Assembly: GCA_035296325.1 (NCBI GenBank)
Contig: DATHBD010000054.1
Location: forward strand, 114,799-178,798
Source: DATHBD01 sp035296325
GTDB lineage: Bacteria; Actinomycetota; Actinomycetes; Mycobacteriales; Micromonosporaceae
Direction of reading: 5' to 3'
DNA length: 64,000 nt
Each line of letters begins with the position of its first letter. Positions within the stretch are counted from its first letter, which is position 1. Below the pieces are notes generated by a model. It was not told the DNA's origin, searched no databases, and was given only the letters and a program-made list of their open reading frames with translations. Of this stretch, positions 1-7,516 are shown piece after piece. The position numbers and the translations under genes are program-made.

Positions 1-1882
1 AGTGGCGTGCGGCGTTCGTCAGCGCCTCGGTGGTGATGCGGTACGCGGCGGTCTCCACCTCCGGCGGCAGCGGCGGCAGCTGGACGGCCACCACATCCAC
101 GGGCAGTGCGGCCGAGATTGTGGCCGCATGGCGCCGGATCGCGCCGGTGAGATCCATCGTGTCCAGCGCGGTCGGTCGAAGGCCGTCAATGATGCGGCGT
201 ACTTCGGCGAGGGCCAGGGTCACCTCGTCGCGTACCCGGTCGAGCAGCGCGCTTTCCGCGGTGTCGGGCCGGTCGTGCATGGTGTCGGCCAGCGCCTGCA
301 GACCGAGGCCCATCCCGGACAGGGACGGCCCGAGCCCGTCGTGCAGGTCGGCGCGGAGCCGGTCGCGCTCGGTCTGCGCAGCCACGACCACCCGGTCCCG
401 CTCCGCCTCCAACTGTTCGGTGAGCTCGAAGGCCCGGACGACGAGTGCGATCTGCAGGGCCATCGCCGCGAGCAGTCGCCGGTCGGCGTTCGTGTAGGCC
501 TCGCCCGGGCGTCGCGGGGCCACCCGCAGGTCGCCCAGGTGCGTCCCGGCAAAGCGCAGCGGCAGCACAGCGGTGCGGTTGCAGTCCCCCGGCTCGGTGC
601 CGACCACGGCGAGCACCCGGCCGTCCGGTGCCGCCAGCGCCGCACCCGGTGCGTGAACGGCGGCGGTGACCGTGCTCAGCGCCCCGAGCAGGAGGTCGGA
701 TTGGCCGGTGGCCGCGACCCGCTGGCCGAGCAGCGTCAACGCCTGCAGCGGGTCGCGGCGCTGCCCGTACACGAGCCGGTCGGCGGCCCGCTGCAGCCGG
801 TCCCGGGCGGGCGCCAGGCCCACCGCGACCAGCGCGGCGGCCACCACGCCCGGCAGCGGGCGGCTGTTCATGGCGGACCCGACGGCCACCCCTGCCACCG
901 CGGTCGCGACCAGGTACGCGCTGACGACGGCAGCGGTGAACATGCCGTACACGAGTCCGCGACGCAGCACCGCCTCGATGCCCAGGAGCCGGTAGCGCAG
1001 CACGCCGACCGCCACCGCCACCGGGACCAGGAGCAGGGAGAGGAAGACCAGGATGTTCGCGAACTTCACCGGGGTGAACAGTGACGCGGCGAGGAACGGC
1101 ATCACCACGCAGACCAGGAGCGCGAGCTGCTGCCGGCGCGGTGGGCGGGCCCGCGCCAGCCGGCCCACCGTGCCGACCCAGATGGTCATCATGGACACCA
1201 CCAGGAGCGGCTTGAACACCCAGCCGCCGATCTGGACCCAGATCGGCCACCAGGTGGGCGCCAACGGCATGGTCACGTCCGGGTTCGGCGAGAGGATGAT
1301 CTGCATGCCGTACACGGGACGGTCCGGCACCAGCACGTCGGCCAGCCGCTCGGGGAAGCCTGGCACGATGCTCCAGCCGTGCACCTCGCCCGCGGCGATG
1401 GTGGGGAACGGGATGCAGGCGGTGAGCGCCACGACCGACACCGCAGCGACTGCCACGGGCCAACGCCACCAGCGCCCGGGCAGTCGGCCGTCGGGGTAGT
1501 AGGCCAGCAGGAGCGTTGCCGGCACCAGCCACCCGGGAAGGTAGAGCGCCGGACCGATGTACGCGGCCCGCGACGGGACGGACTCGAGCAGGCCGTACCC
1601 GCTGTAGGCGGTTAACCCGACGGCGAGTGCCTGGGACACGCCGACGCCGAGGACCAGCCAGCCGAGCACGTTTCGCGGCCGGGAGCTGACCAGCACGGCT
1701 CCGGTCACCGCCCAGACCAGGCTGAGCACGCCGCAGCCGACGACGAACCCCGGACCGTTGAACGGGAGCGGCGCGAAGAACCACGTCTCCTCGCGGGGCT
1801 GGGCCATCATCCGGCCGGCCACGGCGATCGCCGCGGCGGCGATCGCCACGGCCGCCACGGCACAACTCCGCGCCCGCATCAT
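1..1882 (-). CDS. Sensor histidine kinase, HisKA_3 class (3' end cut by window edge)
   Basis: The frame is still open at the left edge, so the end of the ATPase domain is missing. From the ATG at 1882 (a second ATG follows at once) about 627 codons are present. Residues 1-330 carry many hydrophobic segments, consistent with a polytopic sensor. Residues about 370-480 look like a GAF-type region. The phosphoacceptor motif DLHDGLGPSLSGMGLGLQ places the active His at residue 514, and the window stops just inside the ATPase N box (TEALTNAARH). Known role of the family: autophosphorylation and phosphotransfer to a LuxR/NarL-type regulator, which would be expected beyond the edge. The gene is divergent from the MNIO operon, with 210 bases between the starts. 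Confidence 0.9.
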   Translation of the reverse strand, partial: MMRARSCAVAAVAIAAAAIAVAGRMMAQPREETWFFAPLPFNGPGFVVGCGVLSLVWAVTGAVLVSSRPRNVLGWLVLGVGVSQALAVGLTAYSGYGLLESVPSRAAYIGPALYLPGWLVPATLLLAYYPDGRLPGRWWRWPVAVAAVSVVALTACIPFPTIAAGEVHGWSIVPGFPERLADVLVPDRPVYGMQIILSPNPDVTMPLAPTWWPIWVQIGGWVFKPLLVVSMMTIWVGTVGRLARARPPRRQQLALLVCVVMPFLAASLFTPVKFANILVFLSLLLVPVAVAVGVLRYRLLGIEAVLRRGLVYGMFTAAVVSAYLVATAVAGVAVGSAMNSRPLPGVVAAALVAVGLAPARDRLQRAADRLVYGQRRDPLQALTLLGQRVAATGQSDLLLGALSTVTAAVHAPGAALAAPDGRVLAVVGTEPGDCNRTAVLPLRFAGTHLGDLRVAPRRPGEAYTNADRRLLAAMALQIALVVRAFELTEQLEAERDRVVVAAQTERDRLRADLHDGLGPSLSGMGLGLQALADTMHDRPDTAESALLDRVRDEVTLALAEVRRIIDGLRPTALDTMDLTGAIRRHAATISAALPVDVVAVQLPPLPPEVETAAYRITTEALTNAARH

Positions 1883-2092
1883 GCAGACAGTGTGCGGCCA
1901 TTGGCGTCCCGACAACGACCCCCGGGTGTCCCGATCGCTCGGGCGGAGTGCCCGGAGCGGTCAGGACCGGGGCCTCAGGCATCGGCGGCGGGCGCGCCGC
2001 ACAGTGATCTCAAGGATGAAGCCGGGACGGGCAAGGGGGCCACGCCAGGCAAGCGTCGTATCGTCGGATCGAACCGGACGAATCAGGGGCTT

Positions 2093-2809
2093 ATGATGAC
2101 AGAAACCCCAGTGTTGGACGTGTATCAGGCGGCGTGTCTCGCCGGCGGGTCGGACCGGGTGGTGGACACCGCTCTGGTCGCGCTGGTCGAGACCGGCCGG
2201 GTGCGGGTGCAGACGGCAGGTCTGCTCTGCGTGGTCAGCAACACGCCGTACCACCCGGCCGAGGCGGCGGTGCTCGCCGCGATCGGCACCGGGGGCCAGC
2301 ATGACGTTGCCGCCGTCCGCGCCCGGCTTCGCCGGAATGGCGGATTGCGCCATCTCCAGCAGGAGCTGCGAGCGCACGGCCTGCTGCCAGGTAGCCAGCT
2401 CGCACGCTGGCTCGGACTGCTCGGCGGCTCGCCGGCGTACGTCTCCGCCGGCCGTCGGGCACTGCGGGCGCTGCAGGCCAACCCGCCGGAGGGGCCGACG
2501 GGGGGAACAAGCGCCGCGCAGGTCGCGGTCTGGGGAACTGATCGAATGCCGGACGAGGTCCTCAGAATCGCGCTCTTCGGCGCGGCCCCCGCGTCGCAGG
2601 CCCACAGCGGGCGCCGTGGCTCGCGCCGGGCCCGTGGTAGCGGCTCCGGCTCCCGCGGCGCCACCTCGACGAGTGGCGGATGCGGCTCGGGCGGCGGCAG
2701 TTGGGACGGCGCCGGGGGGAGTAGCGGTGGGGGCGGCGATTGCGGCGGGGGGAGTAGCGGTGGGGGCGGCGGTTGCGGTGGGGGCGGCGGTTGCGGCGGG
2801 GGGAGCTGA
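2093..2809 (+). CDS. TIGR04222-like protein with Gly/Cys-repeat C-terminal tail; candidate MNIO substrate
   Basis: 238 residues. The start is the first of two adjacent ATGs, with AGGGG a few bases upstream. Residues 8-125 form an ordered domain opening with DVYQAACLAGGSDRVVDTAL, which I recognise as the TIGR04222 type of domain. From about residue 171 the protein becomes Arg/Ser/Gly-rich. Residues 195-238 are almost only Gly and Ser, with four Cys (197, 217, 228, 234) and an 11-residue unit GGSSGGGGxCG repeated twice. No transmembrane helix or signal peptide is evident, so the tail would be cytosolic. One base separates its stop from the DUF692 start, so the two should be co-translated. Inference: the tail is a core-like substrate modified by the next gene. 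The alternative is a structural Cys-rich protein that binds metal without modification. Confidence 0.85.
   Translation: MMTETPVLDVYQAACLAGGSDRVVDTALVALVETGRVRVQTAGLLCVVSNTPYHPAEAAVLAAIGTGGQHDVAAVRARLRRNGGLRHLQQELRAHGLLPGSQLARWLGLLGGSPAYVSAGRRALRALQANPPEGPTGGTSAAQVAVWGTDRMPDEVLRIALFGAAPASQAHSGRRGSRRARGSGSGSRGATSTSGGCGSGGGSWDGAGGSSGGGGDCGGGSSGGGGGCGGGGGCGGGS
2714..2779 (+). repeat. 33-bp tandem duplication coding for the Cys/Gly repeat
   Basis: Two head-to-tail copies of a 33-base unit (2714-2746 and 2747-2779) differ at two positions. Each encodes eleven residues ending in a Cys-Gly pair, GGSSGGGGDCG then GGSSGGGGGCG. A third, partial unit follows up to the stop codon. The in-frame period and few differences suggest recent duplication of a Cys-containing module. 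Confidence 0.85.
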
Positions 2810-2810
2810 G

Positions 2811-3653
2811 ATGACCAGGCTGGGTACGGACTGGGTCGGGCCGACGCTCGGGGTGGGGATCGGCTGGCGGCCGGAGATCGACCTGACCGTGGAGCGGCTG
2901 GCGGGCGTCGATTTCGTGGAGGTGGTCGCCGAGAGCGTGTGTGCCGAGCGCGTTCCGGCGTCGCTGCGCCGGCTGCGGGCCCGAGGTGTCCCCGTGGTAC
3001 CGCACGGGGTGACCCTGTCGCTGGGTAGTGCCGAGCCGCCGCAGCCCGACCGGCTGCGGCGGCTCGCCGCGTGTGCGGTCGCGGTGCAGGCGCCCCTGGT
3101 GACCGAGCACATCGCCTTCGTCCGGGCCGGCGGGCTGGACGCCGGGCACCTGCTGCCGGTGCCGCGCACCCGCGAGGCGCTCAATGTGGTGGTGGCCAAC
3201 GTGCGGATCGCCCAGGCGGCGATGCCGGTGCCGCTCGCGGTGGAAAACGTGGCCGCCCTGATCGGCTGGCCCTGTGACGAGCTCACCGAGGGGCAGTTCC
3301 TCGCCGAGCTGGTCGAGCGCACCGGTGTCGGGCTGCTGCTGGACGTGGCGAACCTGTACACCAGCCAGATCAACGTCGGGCTCGATCCGTTGGCGGCGCT
3401 CACCGACCTGCCGTTGGAAGCCGTGGCGTACCTGCACGTGGCCGGCGGCGTGCTGCGCGACGGGATCTGGCACGACACGCACGCCCACCCGGTGCCCACC
3501 GCCGTGCTGGAACTGCTCGCCGCCGTGTCGGAACGGATCCCGGTGCCGGGGGTACTGCTGGAGCGCGACGGGGCGTACCCGGGCGACCCGGAGCTGGCGG
3601 CGGAGCTGGCCGCGATTCGCCGGGCCGCCCGGATGGCGGTGACCTCGCGGTGA
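2811..3653 (+). CDS. DUF692 / UPF0276 family protein (MNIO multinuclear iron oxygenase-like)
   Basis: 280 residues, the usual length for the family. Members with known function (MbnB, TglH, ChrH) are multinuclear non-haem iron enzymes that modify Cys or other residues of ribosomal peptides, usually helped by a partner protein. Residues matching the expected metal ligands can be read: H65 (VPHGV), E99-H100 (VTEHIAF), E145-N146 (VENV), D178 and N181 (LLDVANLY), H209 (YLHVAGG), D222, H224 and H226 (HDTHAHP) and E251 (LLERDG). The N-terminal GVGIGWRPEI motif is also typical. The ATG at 2811 follows the upstream stop after one base, and the stop overlaps the next start by 4 nt, so this is the middle gene of a tight operon. 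The substrate is inferred to be the Gly/Cys tail of the preceding protein. Confidence 0.9.
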   Translation: MTRLGTDWVGPTLGVGIGWRPEIDLTVERLAGVDFVEVVAESVCAERVPASLRRLRARGVPVVPHGVTLSLGSAEPPQPDRLRRLAACAVAVQAPLVTEHIAFVRAGGLDAGHLLPVPRTREALNVVVANVRIAQAAMPVPLAVENVAALIGWPCDELTEGQFLAELVERTGVGLLLDVANLYTSQINVGLDPLAALTDLPLEAVAYLHVAGGVLRDGIWHDTHAHPVPTAVLELLAAVSERIPVPGVLLERDGAYPGDPELAAELAAIRRAARMAVTSR

Positions 3654-3994
3654 CCGCAGACCCCGCCGCCCTCGCCGCCGCCCGGGACCGGCTCGCCGCG
3701 GCCCAGACCGCGCTGCTCGCCGCACTGGTGACCGGTGCCGAGCCGCCGCCGGGGTTTGACCCGGACCGGCTGCGACTGCAGGCCGACGCCCTGATCGCCA
3801 AGCGCCGCGCGGTGGTGGCTCGGCTGCGGCCTGACCTGGTCGAGGCCGCGGGGGAGGGGTTCGCCGAGCGGTTCTCCGCGTACGCCCGCGCCCGGCCCCG
3901 CCCGGCGGCCGGATCGCGCGCCGACGCGGAGGAGTTCGGCCGTACCCTGCCCCGACGCCCGGCACGCTGGCCGCGCCTCGCCAGGCGGAGCTGA
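3650..3994 (+). CDS. Small unknown protein, third gene of the MNIO operon (possible partner protein)
   Basis: 114 residues from a GTG whose GTGA overlaps the stop of the DUF692 gene, so translation is probably coupled. The first 75 residues are predicted helical (ALAAARDRLAAAQTALLAAL) and contain the motif PPPGFDPDRLRLQADALIAKR, followed by a basic Pro/Arg-rich end. From memory, a similar domain can occur fused to DUF692 proteins in streptomycetes; I could not check this. MNIO enzymes normally need a small partner that binds the precursor peptide, so that role is plausible here. No enzymatic motif is visible. Confidence 0.75.
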   Translation: MTADPAALAAARDRLAAAQTALLAALVTGAEPPPGFDPDRLRLQADALIAKRRAVVARLRPDLVEAAGEGFAERFSAYARARPRPAAGSRADAEEFGRTLPRRPARWPRLARRS

Positions 3995-4058
3995 CGGACG
4001 TGGCCAGCGACGACTTGGCCGCGGCCTCGTGGGGCTGAGACTGGCGCTGCCGGCCGAC

Positions 4059-4457
4059 TCAGTTGGTCGGCGGCTCGTCCTCCCCCGCCTCCTCGGCCGC
4101 GTCGGCCTCCTCCTTGGTCGCGTGCACGACGCCGTCCGCGTGCTCCGGCGGGCCGTAGACGGTGTACAGGACCAGCGGGTTGACGCCGGTGTTGCGGAAG
4201 TTGTGCCGCACGCCCGCCGGCACCACCACCAGGTCGCCCTGCGCGATCTTGCGCGTTGACCCGCCGACCACAGCCTCGCCGGTGCCGCTGACGAAGGTCA
4301 GGATCTGGTCCGTGTCGTCATGGGTCTCCGCGCCGATCTCCCCACCCGGCGGAATCGTCATGATCACAAGCTGGGAGTGCTTGCCGGTCCACAGGACGCG
4401 CCGGAAGTCGGCGCTCTGCTCGGCCACGGTGGCGATGGTGAAGTGCTGCATGCTCAC
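4059..4457 (-). CDS. Single-domain cupin protein
   Basis: 132 residues. A beta-barrel cupin is indicated by GGEIGAETHDDTDQILTFVSG (motif 1, with Glu and His ligands) and by the G-D-x-VVVPAGVRHNFRN motif 2. The C-terminal 20 residues are acidic and rich in Glu and Ala (KEEADAAEEAGEDEPPTN). It is likely a small metal-binding cupin of unknown substrate. An alternative ATG lies two codons downstream. It converges on the MNIO operon and is divergent from the ABC exporter gene at 4605. Confidence 0.88.
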   Translation of the reverse strand: MSMQHFTIATVAEQSADFRRVLWTGKHSQLVIMTIPPGGEIGAETHDDTDQILTFVSGTGEAVVGGSTRKIAQGDLVVVPAGVRHNFRNTGVNPLVLYTVYGPPEHADGVVHATKEEADAAEEAGEDEPPTN

Positions 4458-4604
4458 GGGTGTGCCCCTTCGTCGCGGTCAGATGGTGAGTACCTACCCG
4501 AACCACCCGCAACCGCAAACGGCTTGACCTCAACCCGACTTGAGGATCTACGGTTCCCCCGGTGCCGCGAGACGGCTGCACCCCCGACGCCGGAGGATCG
4601 TGCG

Positions 4605-6491
4605 ATGGATATGGAAGTCACGGCGTGGATGTCGCTCTACCACGCGATGAACGCCCAGGATGAGCGTCGGCCGTTCTCCCGGGCGACGCTGCGACGCATT
4701 GTCCGGTTCGCCCACCCGCACCGCTGGCAGCTCACCGGGTTCCTGCTGCTCAGCGTGGTGCTCGCGGTGCTGGCGGTGGCGACCCCGATCCTCGCCGGTC
4801 GGGTCGTCAACGCCCTCTTCGGCCGCGCCGAGATCGGTCTGGTGATCGGCCTCGCCGTGGCGATCGCGGTGATCGCGGTCGTGGAGGCCGGGCTGGGCCT
4901 GCTCAACCGCTGGCTCTCGGCAAGCATCGGAGAGGGTCTGATCCTGGACCTGCGGACCGCGGTCTTCGACCATGTCCAGCGCATGCCGGTGGCGTTCTTC
5001 ACCCGGACCCGGACCGGCGCGCTGGTCAGCCGGCTCAACAACGACGTCATCGGCGCCCAGCGGGCGTTCAGCGACACGCTCTCCGGCGTCGTCAGCAACC
5101 TGGTGACGCTGATGCTGGCGCTCGCGGTGATGATCGGGCTGTCCTGGCGGATCACGTTGCTGGCGCTGGTGCTGCTGCCGGTGTTCGTGCTCCCGGCCCG
5201 CCGGATGGGCACCCGACTCGCCCGGTTGGAGCGGGAGGCCGCCAACCACAACTCGGCGATGAGCACGCAGATGACCGAGCGCTTCTCGGCCCCGGGCGCC
5301 ACGCTGGTCAAGCTGTTCGGCCGGCCGGACCGGGAGTCCGCGGAGTTCGCGGCGCGGGCCCGGCGGGTGCGCGACATCGGCGTACGGACCGCGATGGTGC
5401 AGACCGTGTTCATCACCGCGCTCACGCTGGTGTCGGCGCTCGCCCTGGCGCTGGTCTACGGGCTGGGCGGCTTCTACGCGCTGCGCGGCGACCTGGCGCC
5501 CGGCGACGTGGTCGCGCTCGCCCTGCTGCTGACCCGCCTGTACGCGCCGTTGACCGCTCTCGCCAGCGCCCGCGTCGAGGTGATGAGCGCGCTGGTCAGC
5601 TTCGAGCGGGTGTTCGAGATCCTCGACCTCAAGCCGCTGATCGCGGAGAAGCCGGACGCCCGCCCGGTCCCGGACGGCCCGGTGTCGGTGGAGTTCGACA
5701 AGGTGCGCTTCGCCTACCCGTCCGCGGACAAGGTTTCCCTCGCTTCGCTGGAGGAGGTCGCGAAGCTGGATACCCGCGGCGGCGTGGAGGTGCTGCACGA
5801 GGTGTCGTTCCGCGCCGAACCCGGCCAACTGGTCGCGCTCGTCGGTTCCTCCGGTGCCGGCAAGTCGACCATCGCCTCGCTCGGGCCGCGCCTCTACGAC
5901 GTGGACAGCGGCGCGGTGCGGCTGGCCGACGTGGACGTCCGCGAGCTGACCGCCGCCTCGATCCGGGAGACGCTCGGGATGGTCACCCAGGACGGGCACC
6001 TGTTCCACGAGTCGGTCCGGGCCAACCTGCTGCTGGCCCGGCCCGAGGCGACCGAGGAGGAGGTGTGGGACGCGCTGCGCCGGGCCCGCATCGCCGACCT
6101 CATCGCCGGCCTGCCGGACGGGCTGGACACCGTGGTCGGTGAGCGGGGGTACCGGTTCTCCGGCGGCGAGCGGCAACGGCTGACCATCGCCCGCCTGCTC
6201 CTGGCGCAACCGCGCGTGGTCATCCTGGACGAGGCCACCGCACACCTGGACTCGACTTCGGAGGCGGCGGTGCAGGCGGCCCTGGGGGAGGCGCTGGCCG
6301 GCCGGACGTCGGTGGTGATCGCCCACCGGCTCTCCACCGTGCGCGCCGCCGACCTGATCCTGGTGGTCGAGGACGGCCAAATCGTGGAGCGCGGCACCCA
6401 CGCCGACCTGCTGGCTGCCGGAGGCCGCTACCAGGAGCTGTACCGCACCCAGTTCGACCAGCCCTCCGCGCAGCCAGCGACGGTGGCGTAG
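4605..6491 (+). CDS. ABC exporter, fused membrane and ATPase domains
   Basis: 628 residues. The ATG at 4605 follows GGAGG by 8 nt, and an in-frame ATG lies two codons on. An N-terminal exporter-type membrane domain (about residues 40-320, six helices) is followed by an ATPase domain. Its Walker A motif GSSGAGKST is at about residue 414, the signature FSGGERQRL at about 519, Walker B VVILDEATAHLD at about 538, and the H-loop AHRLST follows. The domain order is that of MsbA/LmrA-like half transporters working as homodimers. The substrate is unknown. It ends 6 nt before the convergent dehydrogenase gene. Confidence 0.92.
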   Translation: MDMEVTAWMSLYHAMNAQDERRPFSRATLRRIVRFAHPHRWQLTGFLLLSVVLAVLAVATPILAGRVVNALFGRAEIGLVIGLAVAIAVIAVVEAGLGLLNRWLSASIGEGLILDLRTAVFDHVQRMPVAFFTRTRTGALVSRLNNDVIGAQRAFSDTLSGVVSNLVTLMLALAVMIGLSWRITLLALVLLPVFVLPARRMGTRLARLEREAANHNSAMSTQMTERFSAPGATLVKLFGRPDRESAEFAARARRVRDIGVRTAMVQTVFITALTLVSALALALVYGLGGFYALRGDLAPGDVVALALLLTRLYAPLTALASARVEVMSALVSFERVFEILDLKPLIAEKPDARPVPDGPVSVEFDKVRFAYPSADKVSLASLEEVAKLDTRGGVEVLHEVSFRAEPGQLVALVGSSGAGKSTIASLGPRLYDVDSGAVRLADVDVRELTAASIRETLGMVTQDGHLFHESVRANLLLARPEATEEEVWDALRRARIADLIAGLPDGLDTVVGERGYRFSGGERQRLTIARLLLAQPRVVILDEATAHLDSTSEAAVQAALGEALAGRTSVVIAHRLSTVRAADLILVVEDGQIVERGTHADLLAAGGRYQELYRTQFDQPSAQPATVA

Positions 6492-6497
6492 CGGGGG

Positions 6498-7397
6498 TCA
6501 GGTGAGCGGCACGCCGCCGGTCACGCCGAGGATCTCCCCGGTGATGTAGCTCGACTCCTGGGAGGCGAAGAAGACGTACGCCGGCGCGAGTTCCGCCGGC
6601 TGGGCGGCCCGGCCGATCGGTGTGTCCTGCCCGAAATCGTCCACCGTGTCCTCCGGCATGGTGGCCGGGATCAGTGGCGTCCACACCGGGCCGGGCGCCA
6701 CGGAGTTCACCCGGATGCCCTTGTCCACCAGGCCGGCGGCGAGGCCCTTGGTGAAGTTGACGATGCCGCCCTTGGTCATCGCGTAGTCCAGCAGTTCGGG
6801 TGACGGCTGCGCGGACTGGATCGACGAGCTGTTGATGATGGTCGACCCTTTGGGCATGTGTGGTACGGCCGCCCGGCACAGCCAGAACATGGCGTAGAGG
6901 TTGGTCTTCAGCACCCGGTCGAACTGCTCGGTGGTGATGTCGGTGATGCCGCCGGGCTGGGCCATCTGGTACGCGGCGTTGTTGACCAGAATGTCGATCC
7001 GGCCGAACTCGCTCACCGCCCGCTCGACGATCTGCCGGCAGTGCGCCTCGTCGCGGATGTCGCCCGGCACCGTGACGGCCTCCCGCCCCGCCTCCTTCAC
7101 CAGGCGCACGGTCTCCTGCGCGTCGCTCTCCTCCCCCTCGAGGTAGGAGATCAGGACGTCGGCGCCCTCCCGGGCGAACGCGATGGCGACGGCACGTCCG
7201 ATGCCGGAGTCACCACCGGTGATGACCGCCTTGCGACCGGTCAGGCGCCCGCTGCCGCGGTAGCTCTGCTCGCCGTGGTCGGCCGCAACCTCCATGGCCT
7301 CGTCGGATCCTGGGTGCGGCTGCCGCTCGGCCGGCTGCTCCGACGGCTGGCGGTACTGCTCCTGCGGGTCCTGTCGGGTGTACTGGTCGTCGGACAT
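6498..7397 (-). CDS. Short-chain dehydrogenase/reductase with hydrophilic N-terminal extension
   Basis: 299 residues. I chose the ATG at 7397 because GAGGAG lies 8-12 nt upstream; the longer frame would put this site inside the gene. The first 50 residues are polar and Gln-rich. The Rossmann motif GGDSGIGRA (TGxxxGIG type), the NNAA motif, the catalytic Ser in INSSSIQ and the Y-x3-K pair in LLDYAMTKGG follow in order. The tail ITGEILGVTGG is standard. The layout resembles YhdF/GS39-type general-stress dehydrogenases (family knowledge). The physiological substrate is unknown. Confidence 0.92.
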   Translation of the reverse strand: MSDDQYTRQDPQEQYRQPSEQPAERQPHPGSDEAMEVAADHGEQSYRGSGRLTGRKAVITGGDSGIGRAVAIAFAREGADVLISYLEGEESDAQETVRLVKEAGREAVTVPGDIRDEAHCRQIVERAVSEFGRIDILVNNAAYQMAQPGGITDITTEQFDRVLKTNLYAMFWLCRAAVPHMPKGSTIINSSSIQSAQPSPELLDYAMTKGGIVNFTKGLAAGLVDKGIRVNSVAPGPVWTPLIPATMPEDTVDDFGQDTPIGRAAQPAELAPAYVFFASQESSYITGEILGVTGGVPLT

Positions 7398-7516
7398 CGC
7401 ACAATCTCCTCGCGGTTGCAATGCTGTCTAGCTGGCCTGCGTCCTGGCGCTGTTCCCGGTTTCCGGCGGCTCACACACCCGGGTTTGTGCCATGCGGCGC
7501 CGGGCATGATCGACAC

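Noticed and set aside
186..1982. 598-codon open frame on the minus strand
   Set aside because: Arg/Gly-rich without motifs; the histidine kinase is in a different frame of the same strand and shows clear HisKA_3 motifs.
2600..2809. Gly-rich tail as a PE_PGRS-like protein or as non-coding repeat
   Set aside because: The repeat keeps frame, contains regularly placed Cys, and belongs to a protein with a TIGR04222-like domain next to DUF692.
4548..6401. 617-codon frame antisense to the ABC exporter
   Set aside because: It mirrors the codon bias of the exporter and has no domain of its own.
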